Assembly (NCBI GenBank): GCA_029553505.1
Contig: JAKPKY010000045.1
Location: 1-33,483 of the forward strand
From: Planctomycetota bacterium
GTDB taxonomy: Bacteria; Planctomycetota; Phycisphaerae; SM23-33
Direction of reading: 5' to 3'
Length of the DNA: 33,483 nucleotides
Shown: positions 18,119-28,644 of the stretch, piece by piece
Position numbering within the stretch: position 1 is the stretch's first letter
How the letters are laid out: every line of letters starts with the position of its first letter
The notes under the pieces: generated by a model
The model's input: only the letters and a program-made list of their open reading frames with translations
What the model was told of the DNA's origin: nothing
Database searches by the model: none
Translations under genes and position numbers: made by a program

Positions 18119-19081
18119 TTAGAGGACGGTCGCGCCGGCCGCGGGAATGTGCACGGTGCGCCCCTGGTCGTCGCAGAGGACCAGTCCCTCCAGCGGGCTG
18201 ACGTCGAGGACGCGCCCCTCGCAACGCCGCTCGCCCCAGCGGACGGCGAGGCGCTCGTTAAGCATGTCGCAACGGGCAATCCACTCGTCGTGCAGGCCCG
18301 ACAGGTCGTCGCGGGCGATGGCAGCGATCCAGTCGTCCAGGCGGACCAGGACTGCCGCCGCGACCTCGTTGCGTTCGGCCGGGTGGCCCAGGCAGTCCGC
18401 CACGCACGTCGCGGGGCGATCCACCTCGCCTGCCGGAGGCGCCGCGTTGACGTTGACGCCCACGCCCACGACCACCGCGCGCCGTCCGTCGGACTGGCGG
18501 ATTTCCACGAGCACCCCGGCGAGCTTGGCGCCGCCCAGCAGCACGTCGTTGGGCCACTTCAGGCGGCAGGCGATTCCGCAGGCGTCGTCCAGGCCCTGCG
18601 CGACGGCCAACCCTGCCGCGATCGTCAGCGGCTCGTGGCGCAGCGACTGCGATTCGTCCAGCAGCAGGGCGCTCATCAGCAGGTTGGTCCGTGGCGGGCT
18701 GAGCCACCGTCGCCCCTGCCGGCCTCGACCGGCGTTCTGACTGTCGGCAAGGACCACCAAACCGTCAGTGTCTCCCTGCCGGGCCGAATCGAACGCCACG
18801 TCGTTGGTCGAACCGACCGCGGGAAAGCACAAAACGCTCCGCCCGATGCGCCGCCCTTCCAGTCGCCGCTCGATGAGGCGCCCGTCGATGCCGGCGGGAC
18901 GGACCAGCCGCAGCCCCTGCGCGGGGGCGTATTCCAGCTCGTGCCCCCGGCGCCCGAGTTCCTGGAGCGCCGCATCGACGCGCCGCCGTCCCGCGCCCGC
19001 CGCGCTGGCAAGCTCCGCTAGCGAGACGAACGTCTCCCCGCGATCGTAAAGAATTTCCAAAACGCGATCCGCGGTGTTCAT
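18119..19081 (-). CDS. birA: Bifunctional biotin-[acetyl-CoA-carboxylase] ligase / biotin-operon repressor
   Basis: The 320-residue protein has an N-terminal winged-helix region (1-60, LAELASAAGAGRRRVDAALQ). The ligase domain follows: GSTND (90-94), the biotinyl-AMP loop GRGRQGRRW (118-126), KWPND (175-179) and KLAGVLVE (186-193). A short C-terminal SH3-like domain ends in PAAGATVL. It adenylates biotin and transfers it to the biotin carboxyl-carrier protein, and the winged helix suggests a second role as a transcription repressor. It follows nadC by 4 bp, forming an NAD/biotin cofactor pair transcribed together. Confidence 0.95.
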   Translation of the reverse strand: MNTADRVLEILYDRGETFVSLAELASAAGAGRRRVDAALQELGRRGHELEYAPAQGLRLVRPAGIDGRLIERRLEGRRIGRSVLCFPAVGSTNDVAFDSARQGDTDGLVVLADSQNAGRGRQGRRWLSPPRTNLLMSALLLDESQSLRHEPLTIAAGLAVAQGLDDACGIACRLKWPNDVLLGGAKLAGVLVEIRQSDGRRAVVVGVGVNVNAAPPAGEVDRPATCVADCLGHPAERNEVAAAVLVRLDDWIAAIARDDLSGLHDEWIARCDMLNERLAVRWGERRCEGRVLDVSPLEGLVLCDDQGRTVHIPAAGATVL

Positions 19082-19085
19082 GGTT

Positions 19086-19982
19086 TCAGTCGATTTCGAT
19101 GTCCAGCGCGATATCCACCGCGCCGGCGGAGTGCATCAGCGCGCCGATGGCGATGCGTTCCACCCCGGTCTCGGCCACCTGGCGGACGTTCGCCAGCGTG
19201 ATGCCGCCGGAGGCCTCCAGCTCGATGCGCCGTTTCAGGCCGGCTTCGTCCCGCTGGGAAACGGCGTAGCGAAGTTGTTCGAGGCTCATGTTGTCCAGCA
19301 GGATGATGTCCACGGGCAGCGTCAGGGCGACCTCGAACTGCTCGAGCGTGTCCACCTCCAGCTCGATGAAGGCGTGTTCGCCCAGGTGCGGGCGGAGACG
19401 ATCCAGCTCGCGCCCGACGGCGGTGATGGGGTTCTTTCCCTCAGCCTTGGCCAGGACGGCCAGGTGGTTGTCCTTGATGAGCACGGCGTCGTAGAGCCCG
19501 CGCCGGTGGTTCTTCCCGCCGCCGACGCGGACGGCGTATTTTTCCAGCTCGCGCCAGGCGGGGGTGGTCTTGCGCGTGTCGAAGATCGCCGCGTTCGTCC
19601 CGGAGATCGCGCGGACGTATTCCCGCGTGGTGGTCGCCACGCCGCTGAGGCGCTGGAGGAAGTTCAGCGCCACGCGTTCGGCCGCCATCATCGCCCGGGC
19701 CGGCCCGTCCCACTCGGCCAGCAGGTCGCCCTTCTGCGCCGCGGCGCCCTCGGACAGGTGATGCTGGGTTCGCAGCGAGCCGTCATAGGAGATCGCGATG
19801 GTCTCCAGCAGCGCCCCGCCGCAGAAGACCATCGGTTGGCGGGCGATGAACCGCCCTTGCGCGTGCACCTCCGGCGGGAGGATGGCGCTGGTCACGTCGC
19901 CGCCGCCCAGGTCCTCCTCGCGGGCCATCTCCAGCAGCTTCCACAGGTTGTCCCGCTCCCGTCTTCCCGGCTGTACCGGCAT
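19086..19982 (-). CDS. nadC: Nicotinate-nucleotide pyrophosphorylase (carboxylating)
   Basis: The 298-residue protein carries the quinolinate phosphoribosyltransferase signatures: EEDLGGGDVTSAIL (22-35), FDTRKTTPAWRELEKYAV (134-151), RVGGGKNHRRGLYDAVLIKDNH (152-173, basic residues for quinolinate and PRPP), IELEVDT and EASGGI near the C-terminus. It converts quinolinate and PRPP to nicotinate mononucleotide, CO2 and diphosphate in de novo NAD synthesis. No nadA or nadB is visible here. The ATG at 19982 follows GGAAGGACGGACGGCC. It lies 22 bp after the methyltransferase-like gene and 4 bp before birA. Confidence 0.96.
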   Translation of the reverse strand: MPVQPGRRERDNLWKLLEMAREEDLGGGDVTSAILPPEVHAQGRFIARQPMVFCGGALLETIAISYDGSLRTQHHLSEGAAAQKGDLLAEWDGPARAMMAAERVALNFLQRLSGVATTTREYVRAISGTNAAIFDTRKTTPAWRELEKYAVRVGGGKNHRRGLYDAVLIKDNHLAVLAKAEGKNPITAVGRELDRLRPHLGEHAFIELEVDTLEQFEVALTLPVDIILLDNMSLEQLRYAVSQRDEAGLKRRIELEASGGITLANVRQVAETGVERIAIGALMHSAGAVDIALDIEID

Positions 19983-20004
19983 GGCCGTCCGTCCTTCCCG
20001 TTTG

Positions 20005-21237
20005 CTACGATTCTTCCCGCACGATCCGCGAGACCGTTTCCGTCCAGCGGTCCAGGCGCGACGGATCGTGGGCCAGCGTGTGCGTGTCCTTCATGATGAT
20101 CTCCACGCAGCAGCCGCGGGCCATCCGCAACGTCTCGCGCGTCCCGCGCTCCACCTCGTCCCAGTTCGCCGTCGGGCCGCTCACCAGCACGGGATTGGGC
20201 TTCCACGAGTAGATGCAGCGCCCTCGCAGCTTCTCCGCGGCGATCTTGCGGTTGCACCACGGAGAGACCGATACCCGCCGGAGCCTCGGAATGTGCTTCA
20301 GGATCAAGTCGAACTTCTGGTCCAGCGGCTCGCAGCAGCCGTAGCACACCAGCCCGAAGCGGTTCAGGATCGGCAACTGGTATTGCAACGCGAACTCGTA
20401 AAACATCTCCGGGCCGACGCCGACCAGTTCCTGGCTCTCGCCGAGGGCCCAGAGGTCCCGCAGGCGCACCTTTCCGTCGAACCCGTCCGCCGGCAGTTCC
20501 TCGATCGCGCCCACCCCGCCGGAGCCCACGTAGTCCTCGGGGCCGTTGTTCAGCGACAGCACGCCCTCGCGCTCGTATGTCTCCCATTCGTTCAGGGCGT
20601 CGTCGCGCAGGACGGTCATGATCTCGTGCAGCAGCGGCGGATCGTCGTACATGTCCAGCATCATCTGGTCCAGGCCGCGGAGTTCGATGAGCGTCCAGGT
20701 CAGGCCGCTGGACCAGCGAAGGGAGCCCCGCATCCGGACCTTCAGCAGGTCGCCCACGAGTTCGCCCGCCATCGCCAGCTGCCGCGCGGTCTCGTCGTGA
20801 TCGACCTCGATGCGGCGGATGTGCAGCTTCCGCACGTCCTCGGGGCGCTTGATCGGCGGGTCCCAGTGGGCGGCGCCGAGCGCCTCGGTCCGCTGCTCGA
20901 CGATGGGCAGGCCGTAATCGCCGATCCGCCGGACCGGCGCCACGTGGAGCGTCGCCTCGATGGGATGGTCGCCGTGGTTGTGCTCGTGCTGGTAAATCCG
21001 CTGGCGCAGGCCGTGCTCCAGGCGCCGGCAGAACTTGTCCTCGCATTGCAGCTCGCTGTCGGGCAGCAGTTCCCGCCAAGCGCCCTCGGGGAAAAACAGC
21101 ACCATCGGCCGCCGCGAGCGCATCGCGTTGTGCGCCTTCCAGAGGGCGATGCGCTCCTGTTGGACCGGCAGCGCGGCGATCTCGGCCACGCGCTTCGCCA
21201 AAGTCCGCAGAATCTCACGATCGTGGGCGGTCGGCAC
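20005..21237 (-). CDS. Uroporphyrinogen-decarboxylase-fold protein (probable corrinoid/methyl-transfer type)
   Basis: The 410-residue protein starts at GTG 21237 (AAGGAG 8 bases upstream). It shows a URO-D barrel with WKAHNAMRSRRPMVLFFPEG near the N-terminus, YGCCEPLDQ (299-307) with adjacent cysteines, and GCCVEIIMKD near the C-terminus. The cysteine placing resembles MtaA/CmuA-type zinc methyltransferases that move methyl groups between a corrinoid protein and a thiol, rather than haem-pathway HemE. True HemE active-site residues are not obvious. No corrinoid protein is encoded nearby, so substrate and partner are unknown. It precedes nadC by 22 bp and is probably co-transcribed with it. 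Confidence 0.8.
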   Translation of the reverse strand: MPTAHDREILRTLAKRVAEIAALPVQQERIALWKAHNAMRSRRPMVLFFPEGAWRELLPDSELQCEDKFCRRLEHGLRQRIYQHEHNHGDHPIEATLHVAPVRRIGDYGLPIVEQRTEALGAAHWDPPIKRPEDVRKLHIRRIEVDHDETARQLAMAGELVGDLLKVRMRGSLRWSSGLTWTLIELRGLDQMMLDMYDDPPLLHEIMTVLRDDALNEWETYEREGVLSLNNGPEDYVGSGGVGAIEELPADGFDGKVRLRDLWALGESQELVGVGPEMFYEFALQYQLPILNRFGLVCYGCCEPLDQKFDLILKHIPRLRRVSVSPWCNRKIAAEKLRGRCIYSWKPNPVLVSGPTANWDEVERGTRETLRMARGCCVEIIMKDTHTLAHDPSRLDRWTETVSRIVREES

Positions 21238-21332
21238 CGTGTCGTCTCCTTTTCACGCAATGCGAATGGCTTATGCCATCCGTCCCGGAAAAGCAACGCC
21301 TTTGTGGCGCGGGCGCGGCGAAGGGCGATCCG

Positions 21333-23384
<2,052 letters not shown>

Positions 23385-23445
23385 TGGTCTTCTCCGCGCC
23401 TTCGCCGAAGGCGTCCGTCCGCGCCTGGGGCGATACGAATTCCGG

Positions 23446-23473
23446 AGTATACCCCATCGGCGCGCGGTGCGAA
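23446..23473 (-). promoter_or_regulatory. Candidate uvrB promoter
   Basis: On the minus strand TTCGCA (23473-23468), 16 nt, then TATACT (23451-23446, five of six). Transcription near 23440 would leave a leader of about 55 bases to the uvrB ATG. No LexA-type operator was recognised nearby. Confidence 0.4.
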
Positions 23474-23537
23474 ACGAAAAGCGGCGCGACGAACCGGAAG
23501 GATTCATCGCGCCGCCTGTGTTGCAAGGATCGCGGGG

Positions 23538-25007
23538 TTATTTCTTCGCCTTGCCGTCCGCGCCGACGGCAAAGGGCATGTCGGGCGTCCAAGCGCCGCC
23601 GGTCCGTCCGGGAGCATAGACGTCGAAGCCCAGGTAGTTCCCGAACGCCTCCCACAGCACGTTTCCGACCTGGCTGCGGTTCATGGCCACGTGATGCGGG
23701 AAGTGCCGCAGCAGCACGGTGCGGTAGAAGTCCTGGATTCCGGGCAGGCGGACCCACCCGTACCCGCCGAAGGTTCTGGCCTTGTTGGGCTCGACGACGC
23801 CCTGCATCAGCGCCACCTTGTGCCGCCCGGCGTTGTCCTGCGTGGCTCGGCAGAGGGTCACCGGCCCGTCCTGCATGACGAACTCGACGACGCCCATCGC
23901 CTTGTCCCGCCCCGTCGTGCCGGCGATGATCTCCTGGCAGGCCATCTTCGGCCGGCTCTTCGCCCACGACGGCGGAAACACGCCGCAGTGCCAGCAGTTG
24001 ACCAGCTCGGGATCGTCGTTGTGGAGGTTGTTCCAGTCGGCCAGGCAGCTCGGGCCCCCGCCGGCCAGTTGCAGCGCGTGCATCGACAGCGTGCCCAGCA
24101 TGTCGGACTCGCACGCGCAGGGCACGCCGCGGTCGTCGAGGCGGCCCATCGTCCCGCACGCGCAGATGCCCAGGTTCTGCTGCATGCTCGTCCAGCACTG
24201 GATGCCCAGCGCGTCGAGCTTCTGGTCGGCGACGAATTTCTTCAGGAACAGCTCGAACTTGGCGATCTTCTCCAGGATTTCGTCGCCGACGGCCGAGCAG
24301 TCGATGGTCTTCTTCATCTCCGCCACGACGCGCCGGACGGCTGCGTCGGTCTTCCTCGCCCAGACCGCGCCGAATGCTTCCGACAGGTCCAGCGTCACGA
24401 TGGTCACGCCAAGCTGCTGGAGCGCCTTCTCGCTGTAGCGGCAGGTCCAGAAATCGTTCGGACGGGCGCCCACCTGCCCGTACCGGGCGTTGCGGATGCC
24501 CGCCACCACGCGCACCACCGCGACGAACCGCCCCGCCGTGCCGACGAACGATTCATCCGTGGGAAAACAGATCGGAACTTCCGGCACGCTATACGGCAGA
24601 CCGAGCTGGCGAACGGCGTCGCAACTGCTCAGCAATCCGCAGAAGCTGTCGCGCCGCGCGGTGGTCGGCGTGAGCGCCTCGGTCTCCTGGGCGCCGACCA
24701 TCAGGATCGGCACGCGCAGGTGAGATTCCTTGAGGGTGACGGCCACCCCCTTCTCGTCGCCGAAGTTCACGCAGTTGACCACGATCCCGTCCACCTGCTG
24801 CTCGCGGAACATGCGTCCGACGAGCATGGCCTCGTCGATCGTCTCGACGCATCCGACCTTGGTGTCCTTGGGCGAGGGGACCACCACGTTCGCGCCGGCG
24901 GACTTGAGGATCTTGATGGTGTCGCCGCGCATCTCGGCCGCGAGCTTGTCGGAAAAGAATCCGCGATTGGCGGGGATGAATCCCAGCTTGATTTTCCTGG
25001 CCTGCAT
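23538..25007 (-). CDS. L-fucose/L-arabinose-isomerase-like protein
   Basis: The 489-residue protein begins MQARKIKLGFIPANRGFFSD and has the two-lobed fold of the FucI/AraA-like group: VDGIVVNCVNFGDEKGVAV, VPILMVGAQET, LGIQCWTSMQQNLGICACGT (metal-site region), and SDMLGTLSMHALQLAGGGPS. Family members interconvert aldose and ketose sugars using manganese; this subgroup is largely uncharacterised and the sugar is not known. The ATG at 25007 has GGGAG 8 bases upstream. An in-frame ATG 33 bases earlier lacks this support. It sits alone, with no transporter or kinase beside it. Confidence 0.85.
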   Translation of the reverse strand: MQARKIKLGFIPANRGFFSDKLAAEMRGDTIKILKSAGANVVVPSPKDTKVGCVETIDEAMLVGRMFREQQVDGIVVNCVNFGDEKGVAVTLKESHLRVPILMVGAQETEALTPTTARRDSFCGLLSSCDAVRQLGLPYSVPEVPICFPTDESFVGTAGRFVAVVRVVAGIRNARYGQVGARPNDFWTCRYSEKALQQLGVTIVTLDLSEAFGAVWARKTDAAVRRVVAEMKKTIDCSAVGDEILEKIAKFELFLKKFVADQKLDALGIQCWTSMQQNLGICACGTMGRLDDRGVPCACESDMLGTLSMHALQLAGGGPSCLADWNNLHNDDPELVNCWHCGVFPPSWAKSRPKMACQEIIAGTTGRDKAMGVVEFVMQDGPVTLCRATQDNAGRHKVALMQGVVEPNKARTFGGYGWVRLPGIQDFYRTVLLRHFPHHVAMNRSQVGNVLWEAFGNYLGFDVYAPGRTGGAWTPDMPFAVGADGKAKK

Positions 25008-25151
25008 GAATCGGTCTCCCTGAAGGACAATGATTCCCAATCACGCGCAGGGCGCGACGCGGAAGTCATTGAAATGCCCGAGCGGGCAAATGGCAAGGGC
25101 CGAATTGCGGAACCGCAGGAACCACAGTCCCACCGGGATGCAGGGTGCGCG

Positions 25152-25213
25152 CGCTTTGCTCGCAAAGCGTGTTGTTGCCTTCGGGGAGAACACGGCTTGC
25201 AAAGCAAGCCGTG
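25152..25213. repeat. Two adjacent perfect hairpins in the gap downstream of the diguanylate cyclase
   Basis: The 238-bp gap 25008-25245 has CGCTTTG-CTCG-CAAAGCG (25152-25169, 7 bp) and CACGGCTTGC-AAA-GCAAGCCGTG (25191-25213, 10 bp). The second is of a type frequent between planctomycete genes (from memory). Neither is followed by a long T-run, so termination would be weak, but they are the likely end of the signalling transcript. Nothing else was seen in the gap. Confidence 0.55.
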
Positions 25214-25245
25214 CCACCCTCATGGCTTCAGGAGGAACCTGGCAC

Positions 25246-26271
25246 TCACGACGCGGCGGTCTGGCAGGCGGAAAGATGCGAGAACGCGACGACGCGGTTC
25301 CTTCCGCGGGCCTTCGCCTCGTACAGCGCACGGTCCGCCAGGGAGACCAGGGCGTCGGCGCTGGTGGGCCGGTCGGCCGGGAGCGAGGCCACGCCGATCG
25401 AGACCGTCACCTCGTGCTCCAAGCCTTCATACCGGATGGTGCAGGCCTGCAATTCTTCTCGAATGCGGTCGGCCACCGACATCGCGCGGTCCAGCGAGGT
25501 GTGGGGAAGCAGAAGCACGAATTCGTCGCCTCCGTACCGCGCCGCGATGTCGCTGGCGCGCAGGGACAGGCGGACGATCTCGGCGGCCGCCTGGAGCAGA
25601 CGGTCGCCCTCCTGATGTCCCAGCGAGTCGTTGAAATGCTTGTAATGGTCCAGGTCGCACATGCAGCAGGCCAGGTCGAACCCGTAGCGGGTCGCTTCGT
25701 GGAAAGACCGGTCCAGGATCTCCCCGAACTGCCGGCGGTTGGCCAGGCCCGTCAGGTGATCGGTGGTGGCCATCTCCTGGAGCTTCTCCATCGACTCCTG
25801 GAGCTGCATGTTCTTGACGCGCAGCTCGGTGAGCATTCCCTGGAGTTCCCGCTGGAGCTGGAGGTTCTGCTTCTTGACGCGGTGCTGGCTGATGTTCTTC
25901 TCCACCATCACCGGCAGGGCGAACAGGAAATCACCGAGCTTGAGGATGTAATCCTGCGCGCCGTACTTGATGGCCTGCGCCGCGGTCGAGGAAACGTTCT
26001 CCCCGGTGACGAGGATGATGGGAATGTCGACGCGGGAAAGGATTTCCTGGATGAGCGTCAGCCCGGACATGTCGCGGAGGTGGTAGTCCTGGAGGACGAT
26101 GTCGAAGCTCCCCAGGTCCTGCTCGAGGCATTCCCGCCCGCTGCCGACGGCGACGATGCGCCGCCCCTGGCCGTCGCCGTAATGCATGCGCAGCGACTCG
26201 CAGATCAGCTCGCGCTGGTCCGGGTCGTCATCCACCACGAGAATCTTCGGACAATACCGCAACGAATCCAT
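25246..26271 (-). CDS. Response regulator with diguanylate-cyclase output (REC-coiled coil-GGDEF)
   Basis: The 341-residue protein has an N-terminal receiver (KILVVDDDPDQRELI, phospho-Asp62 in IVLQDYHLRDMSG, and ILVTGEN). A coiled-coil-like linker follows (QLQRELQGMLTELRVKNMQL), then a GGDEF domain. The active-site GGDEF is intact (247-251), and RASD five residues before it is the RxxD inhibitory site, so the protein should make cyclic-di-GMP with product feedback. The ATG at 26271 has AGAGG seven bases upstream; an in-frame ATG at 26289 is less well placed. It is the third gene of a kinase, receiver, cyclase run and lies 32 bp after the small receiver, so the kinase is a likely phosphodonor. 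Confidence 0.92.
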   Translation of the reverse strand: MDSLRYCPKILVVDDDPDQRELICESLRMHYGDGQGRRIVAVGSGRECLEQDLGSFDIVLQDYHLRDMSGLTLIQEILSRVDIPIILVTGENVSSTAAQAIKYGAQDYILKLGDFLFALPVMVEKNISQHRVKKQNLQLQRELQGMLTELRVKNMQLQESMEKLQEMATTDHLTGLANRRQFGEILDRSFHEATRYGFDLACCMCDLDHYKHFNDSLGHQEGDRLLQAAAEIVRLSLRASDIAARYGGDEFVLLLPHTSLDRAMSVADRIREELQACTIRYEGLEHEVTVSIGVASLPADRPTSADALVSLADRALYEAKARGRNRVVAFSHLSACQTAAS

Positions 26272-26303
26272 GGCTCGACCTCTCGACATCGCGTCCTAAC
26301 CGG

Positions 26304-26738
26304 TCAGGCGGCGGGAAACCTGTGGACGGTCAACCAGTAGCACGTCGATGCCCGTAAAGACTCCACAAATGCCGAGGGGTCGCTCGGTTTCACGTTGTAG
26401 CTGTTCGCCCCGTTTTCGGCGGCATGGCGCTTTTCCGATTCGTCGTCCACGCCGGTCATCATCACTACGGGGATACTTCTTAGATCGGGATCGCTCTTGA
26501 TGATCTTTAGTATTTCCTGCCCGGACATTCCGGGCATTTGCAGGTCCAGGAAAATCATGTCCGGGCGCGGGGAGCTGTCGTCGCGCCCGCAATGGGCCAG
26601 GTAGGCCAGCGTTTCGCGTCCGTCGCCGGCCTCCACCACGCGACAGTCTGGCGACTGGAGTTCGATCGCGTCGCGCAGCACCATCCGGAAGTCCGGATCG
26701 TCATCGGTCAGCAGAATCGTTCTCGGCGTCCGGGACAC
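26304..26738 (-). CDS. Single-domain response regulator (CheY-like)
   Basis: The 144-residue protein starts at GTG 26738 with GAGGAGG six bases upstream, inside the end of the histidine-kinase gene (38-bp overlap in another frame), so translation is probably coupled. It has the full receiver set: acidic DDD (12-14), phospho-Asp65 (MIFLDLQMPGMSG), Thr95 (VVMMTG) and Lys117 (YNVKPSD). There is no output domain. It resembles the Rcp1-type receivers that accompany bacteriophytochrome-like kinases. It may pass phosphate from the upstream kinase to a target protein or act as a phosphate sink beside the REC-GGDEF protein. Confidence 0.92.
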   Translation of the reverse strand: MSRTPRTILLTDDDPDFRMVLRDAIELQSPDCRVVEAGDGRETLAYLAHCGRDDSSPRPDMIFLDLQMPGMSGQEILKIIKSDPDLRSIPVVMMTGVDDESEKRHAAENGANSYNVKPSDPSAFVESLRASTCYWLTVHRFPAA

Positions 26739-28305
26739 AGACGGCCTCCTCGATTTCCGTGGTCGCGTTTTCGGGCGGGCGCGTGCACCGGGCGTCCAGC
26801 GCGACGTAGAACCTCGCGCCGCTTCCCACGTCCGACTCGACCCAGGCGCGCCCGTCGTAGTTGGCGACGACGCTCTTGACCAGCGCCAGTCCGATCCCCT
26901 TTCCGGGAACTTGCGCGGCGGCTTGGCCCTCCACCCGCCGGAAGACGTAGAAAATCTTCTGGTGCAGCTCCGGGGCAATGCCCGGGCCGTTGTCCGACAC
27001 GCAGAACTGGTGCATTCCGTCGGCCTGGCGATATCCCACTTCGATCCGCCCGCCGGTGGTCTTGTCCAGGTACTTGATCGCATTGTCCACGAGGTTCTGG
27101 AAGACCTGCCGCAGCCGGACCGGCTCGACATAGAGCTTCGGCATGGGCCCGTGAAGGTGGAACTCGATTCCCCGCTGCTTGAGCTCGAACTCGAAGGTCT
27201 TTCCCGACTCGGCGATCAGTTCGCCCATGTCCACGACGCGCCGCTTCTGCGGGCGCGTCTTGATCCGCGACAGCTCCAGCAGCTCCGAGATCAGCGACAT
27301 GTTCACGTCCACGTTCGCCTGGATCCGCTGGAGGCGCGACGCGACCTCCTCGGGCAACTGGTCACGCCACTTCATCATGATCATCGTGGCGATGCCCGCG
27401 ATGTTCCGCAGCGGCGCGTTGAGATCGTGACTGACGGCACGGAGGAAGTCCTCTTTCTCGGCCATTTCGTCCCGCAACCTGCGATTGGCGCCCTGGAGCT
27501 CGTCGGTCCGGGCAGCCACCGTGTTCTCCAGACGCTCGTTGGCGCCGAGAAGCTCGGCGCGGGCGCGGGAGACCTCGTCGGCCATCGCGTCGAACGCCAT
27601 GCCCAGCTCGCGAATCTCGTCGTTGCCGCGCATCTCGGTCCGCACGGAGAAATCGCCCTCGCCCAGCCGGCGCGTGACGCTCAGCAACTTGCGCATCGGG
27701 TGGACGATGATCCGCCAGACCAGCAGGTACCCCAGGGGAATCGCCGCGAGCACGATCGCGGCCGCGATGATCGTCATCCGCTGCTGTACGTAGGCGAGAT
27801 TCCTGCGGTTGGCCGTCGTGTCCAGCACCAGGCGCAGCGCGCCGACCAGGCGGTTGTTCTTCGGATCGGCGTCGCGCAGGACGATCGGACGGGCCAGGAC
27901 CAGCAGATCGTCGTGTGTGTCGGTCGTGCTGGAAACCGTCACCGGCAACGCCTCCAGCCATTTCCATCGGCTGGCGTATGCCGCCCGGCTGGCCGAGGCG
28001 ACCACGAATCCCCGCTCGTCCAGCAGGGCCAGGTAGCAGACGGTCTCGTCGTTGAGGAAGTTTCCGGCAAGTCGTTTGAGGGCAATGTTTTTTCGCGCCA
28101 ACAGGTCGTATTGGGCGGCCAGCCCCAGCATCTGGCAGATTCGGTCGGAATTCTGCTGCGACTGGCGTTGGACCCACCCCTGGGCGGAAGTGAAATAAAA
28201 CCATCCGCCCGAAATGGTTACGCAGAGAACGACAAACGTCAGGATCAGCACGACCTTGAGTGGGAGGCTGACGCGTAACTGCTTTCGATAGCTGCTGTTA
28301 GCCAT
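26701..28305 (-). CDS. Membrane sensor histidine kinase (HAMP, HisKA, HATPase)
   Basis: The 534-residue protein begins MANSSYRKQLRVSL. Transmembrane helices at about 17-37 and 177-198 enclose a ~140-residue extracytoplasmic sensor region. Then come HAMP (about 199-251), a helical segment, HisKA with AVSHDLNAPLRN (His293), and an ATPase domain with the N-box QNLVDNAIKY (about 406-415), DNGPGIA and GKGIGLAL. The phosphoacceptor region (HDLNAPLRN) is of the type paired with single-domain receivers. The signal is unknown. The ATG at 28305 is chosen because transmembrane helix 1 then sits close to the N-terminus; upstream starts add a polar stretch. It is divergent from the sigma-54 activator gene, with a 339-bp gap between starts. 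Confidence 0.93.
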   Translation of the reverse strand: MANSSYRKQLRVSLPLKVVLILTFVVLCVTISGGWFYFTSAQGWVQRQSQQNSDRICQMLGLAAQYDLLARKNIALKRLAGNFLNDETVCYLALLDERGFVVASASRAAYASRWKWLEALPVTVSSTTDTHDDLLVLARPIVLRDADPKNNRLVGALRLVLDTTANRRNLAYVQQRMTIIAAAIVLAAIPLGYLLVWRIIVHPMRKLLSVTRRLGEGDFSVRTEMRGNDEIRELGMAFDAMADEVSRARAELLGANERLENTVAARTDELQGANRRLRDEMAEKEDFLRAVSHDLNAPLRNIAGIATMIMMKWRDQLPEEVASRLQRIQANVDVNMSLISELLELSRIKTRPQKRRVVDMGELIAESGKTFEFELKQRGIEFHLHGPMPKLYVEPVRLRQVFQNLVDNAIKYLDKTTGGRIEVGYRQADGMHQFCVSDNGPGIAPELHQKIFYVFRRVEGQAAAQVPGKGIGLALVKSVVANYDGRAWVESDVGSGARFYVALDARCTRPPENATTEIEEAVCVPDAENDSADR

Positions 28306-28489
28306 TTCAGAAGTCCGGGATGTCTCACAGGCGGCACGGATCGCCAAACAATCCCAATGAGGCTTATCGGTTCGATGTGGGACCGGCTTTGGTAAGAAGG
28401 CAAGAAACCCTTTTTCGCACCAGGAACAGGCGGAGAGACGGTTTTACGGGCTTTTTATGCGGAATCCTCAAAGCTTCCCACTTTCACTC

Positions 28490-28518
28490 TTGTCAAATTG
28501 AGGGAGCTATGGTACTGT
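28490..28518 (+). promoter_or_regulatory. Weak candidate promoter of the sigma-54 activator gene
   Basis: TTGTCA (28490-28495), 17 nt, TACTGT (28513-28518). The -35 box is good (five of six) but the -10 is poor (three of six). It would give a leader of about 120 bases. The 339-bp divergent gap 28306-28644 holds no other recognised element; a search by eye for GG-N10-GC found none. Confidence 0.2.
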
Positions 28519-28644
28519 ATGACCATAATGGGCATGTGTTTGGAGTTGGAGGCACAGGCCCGTGAAGTCCGGCCGCTCAGCCGGATGCGTTTCGTTAACG
28601 CTCGGTTCCAAGAAGTCTGAGGACACGAAGCGGAGGAGCTTTAC

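Noticed and set aside
23385-23507. Upstream extension of uvrB
   Set aside because: The extra 41 residues are unlike UvrB, and the -10 box lies inside the extension.
25191-25218. TGGCACGG-CTTGC on the minus strand as a sigma-54 promoter
   Set aside because: The GG to GC spacing is 8, not 10, and it is one arm of a perfect hairpin.
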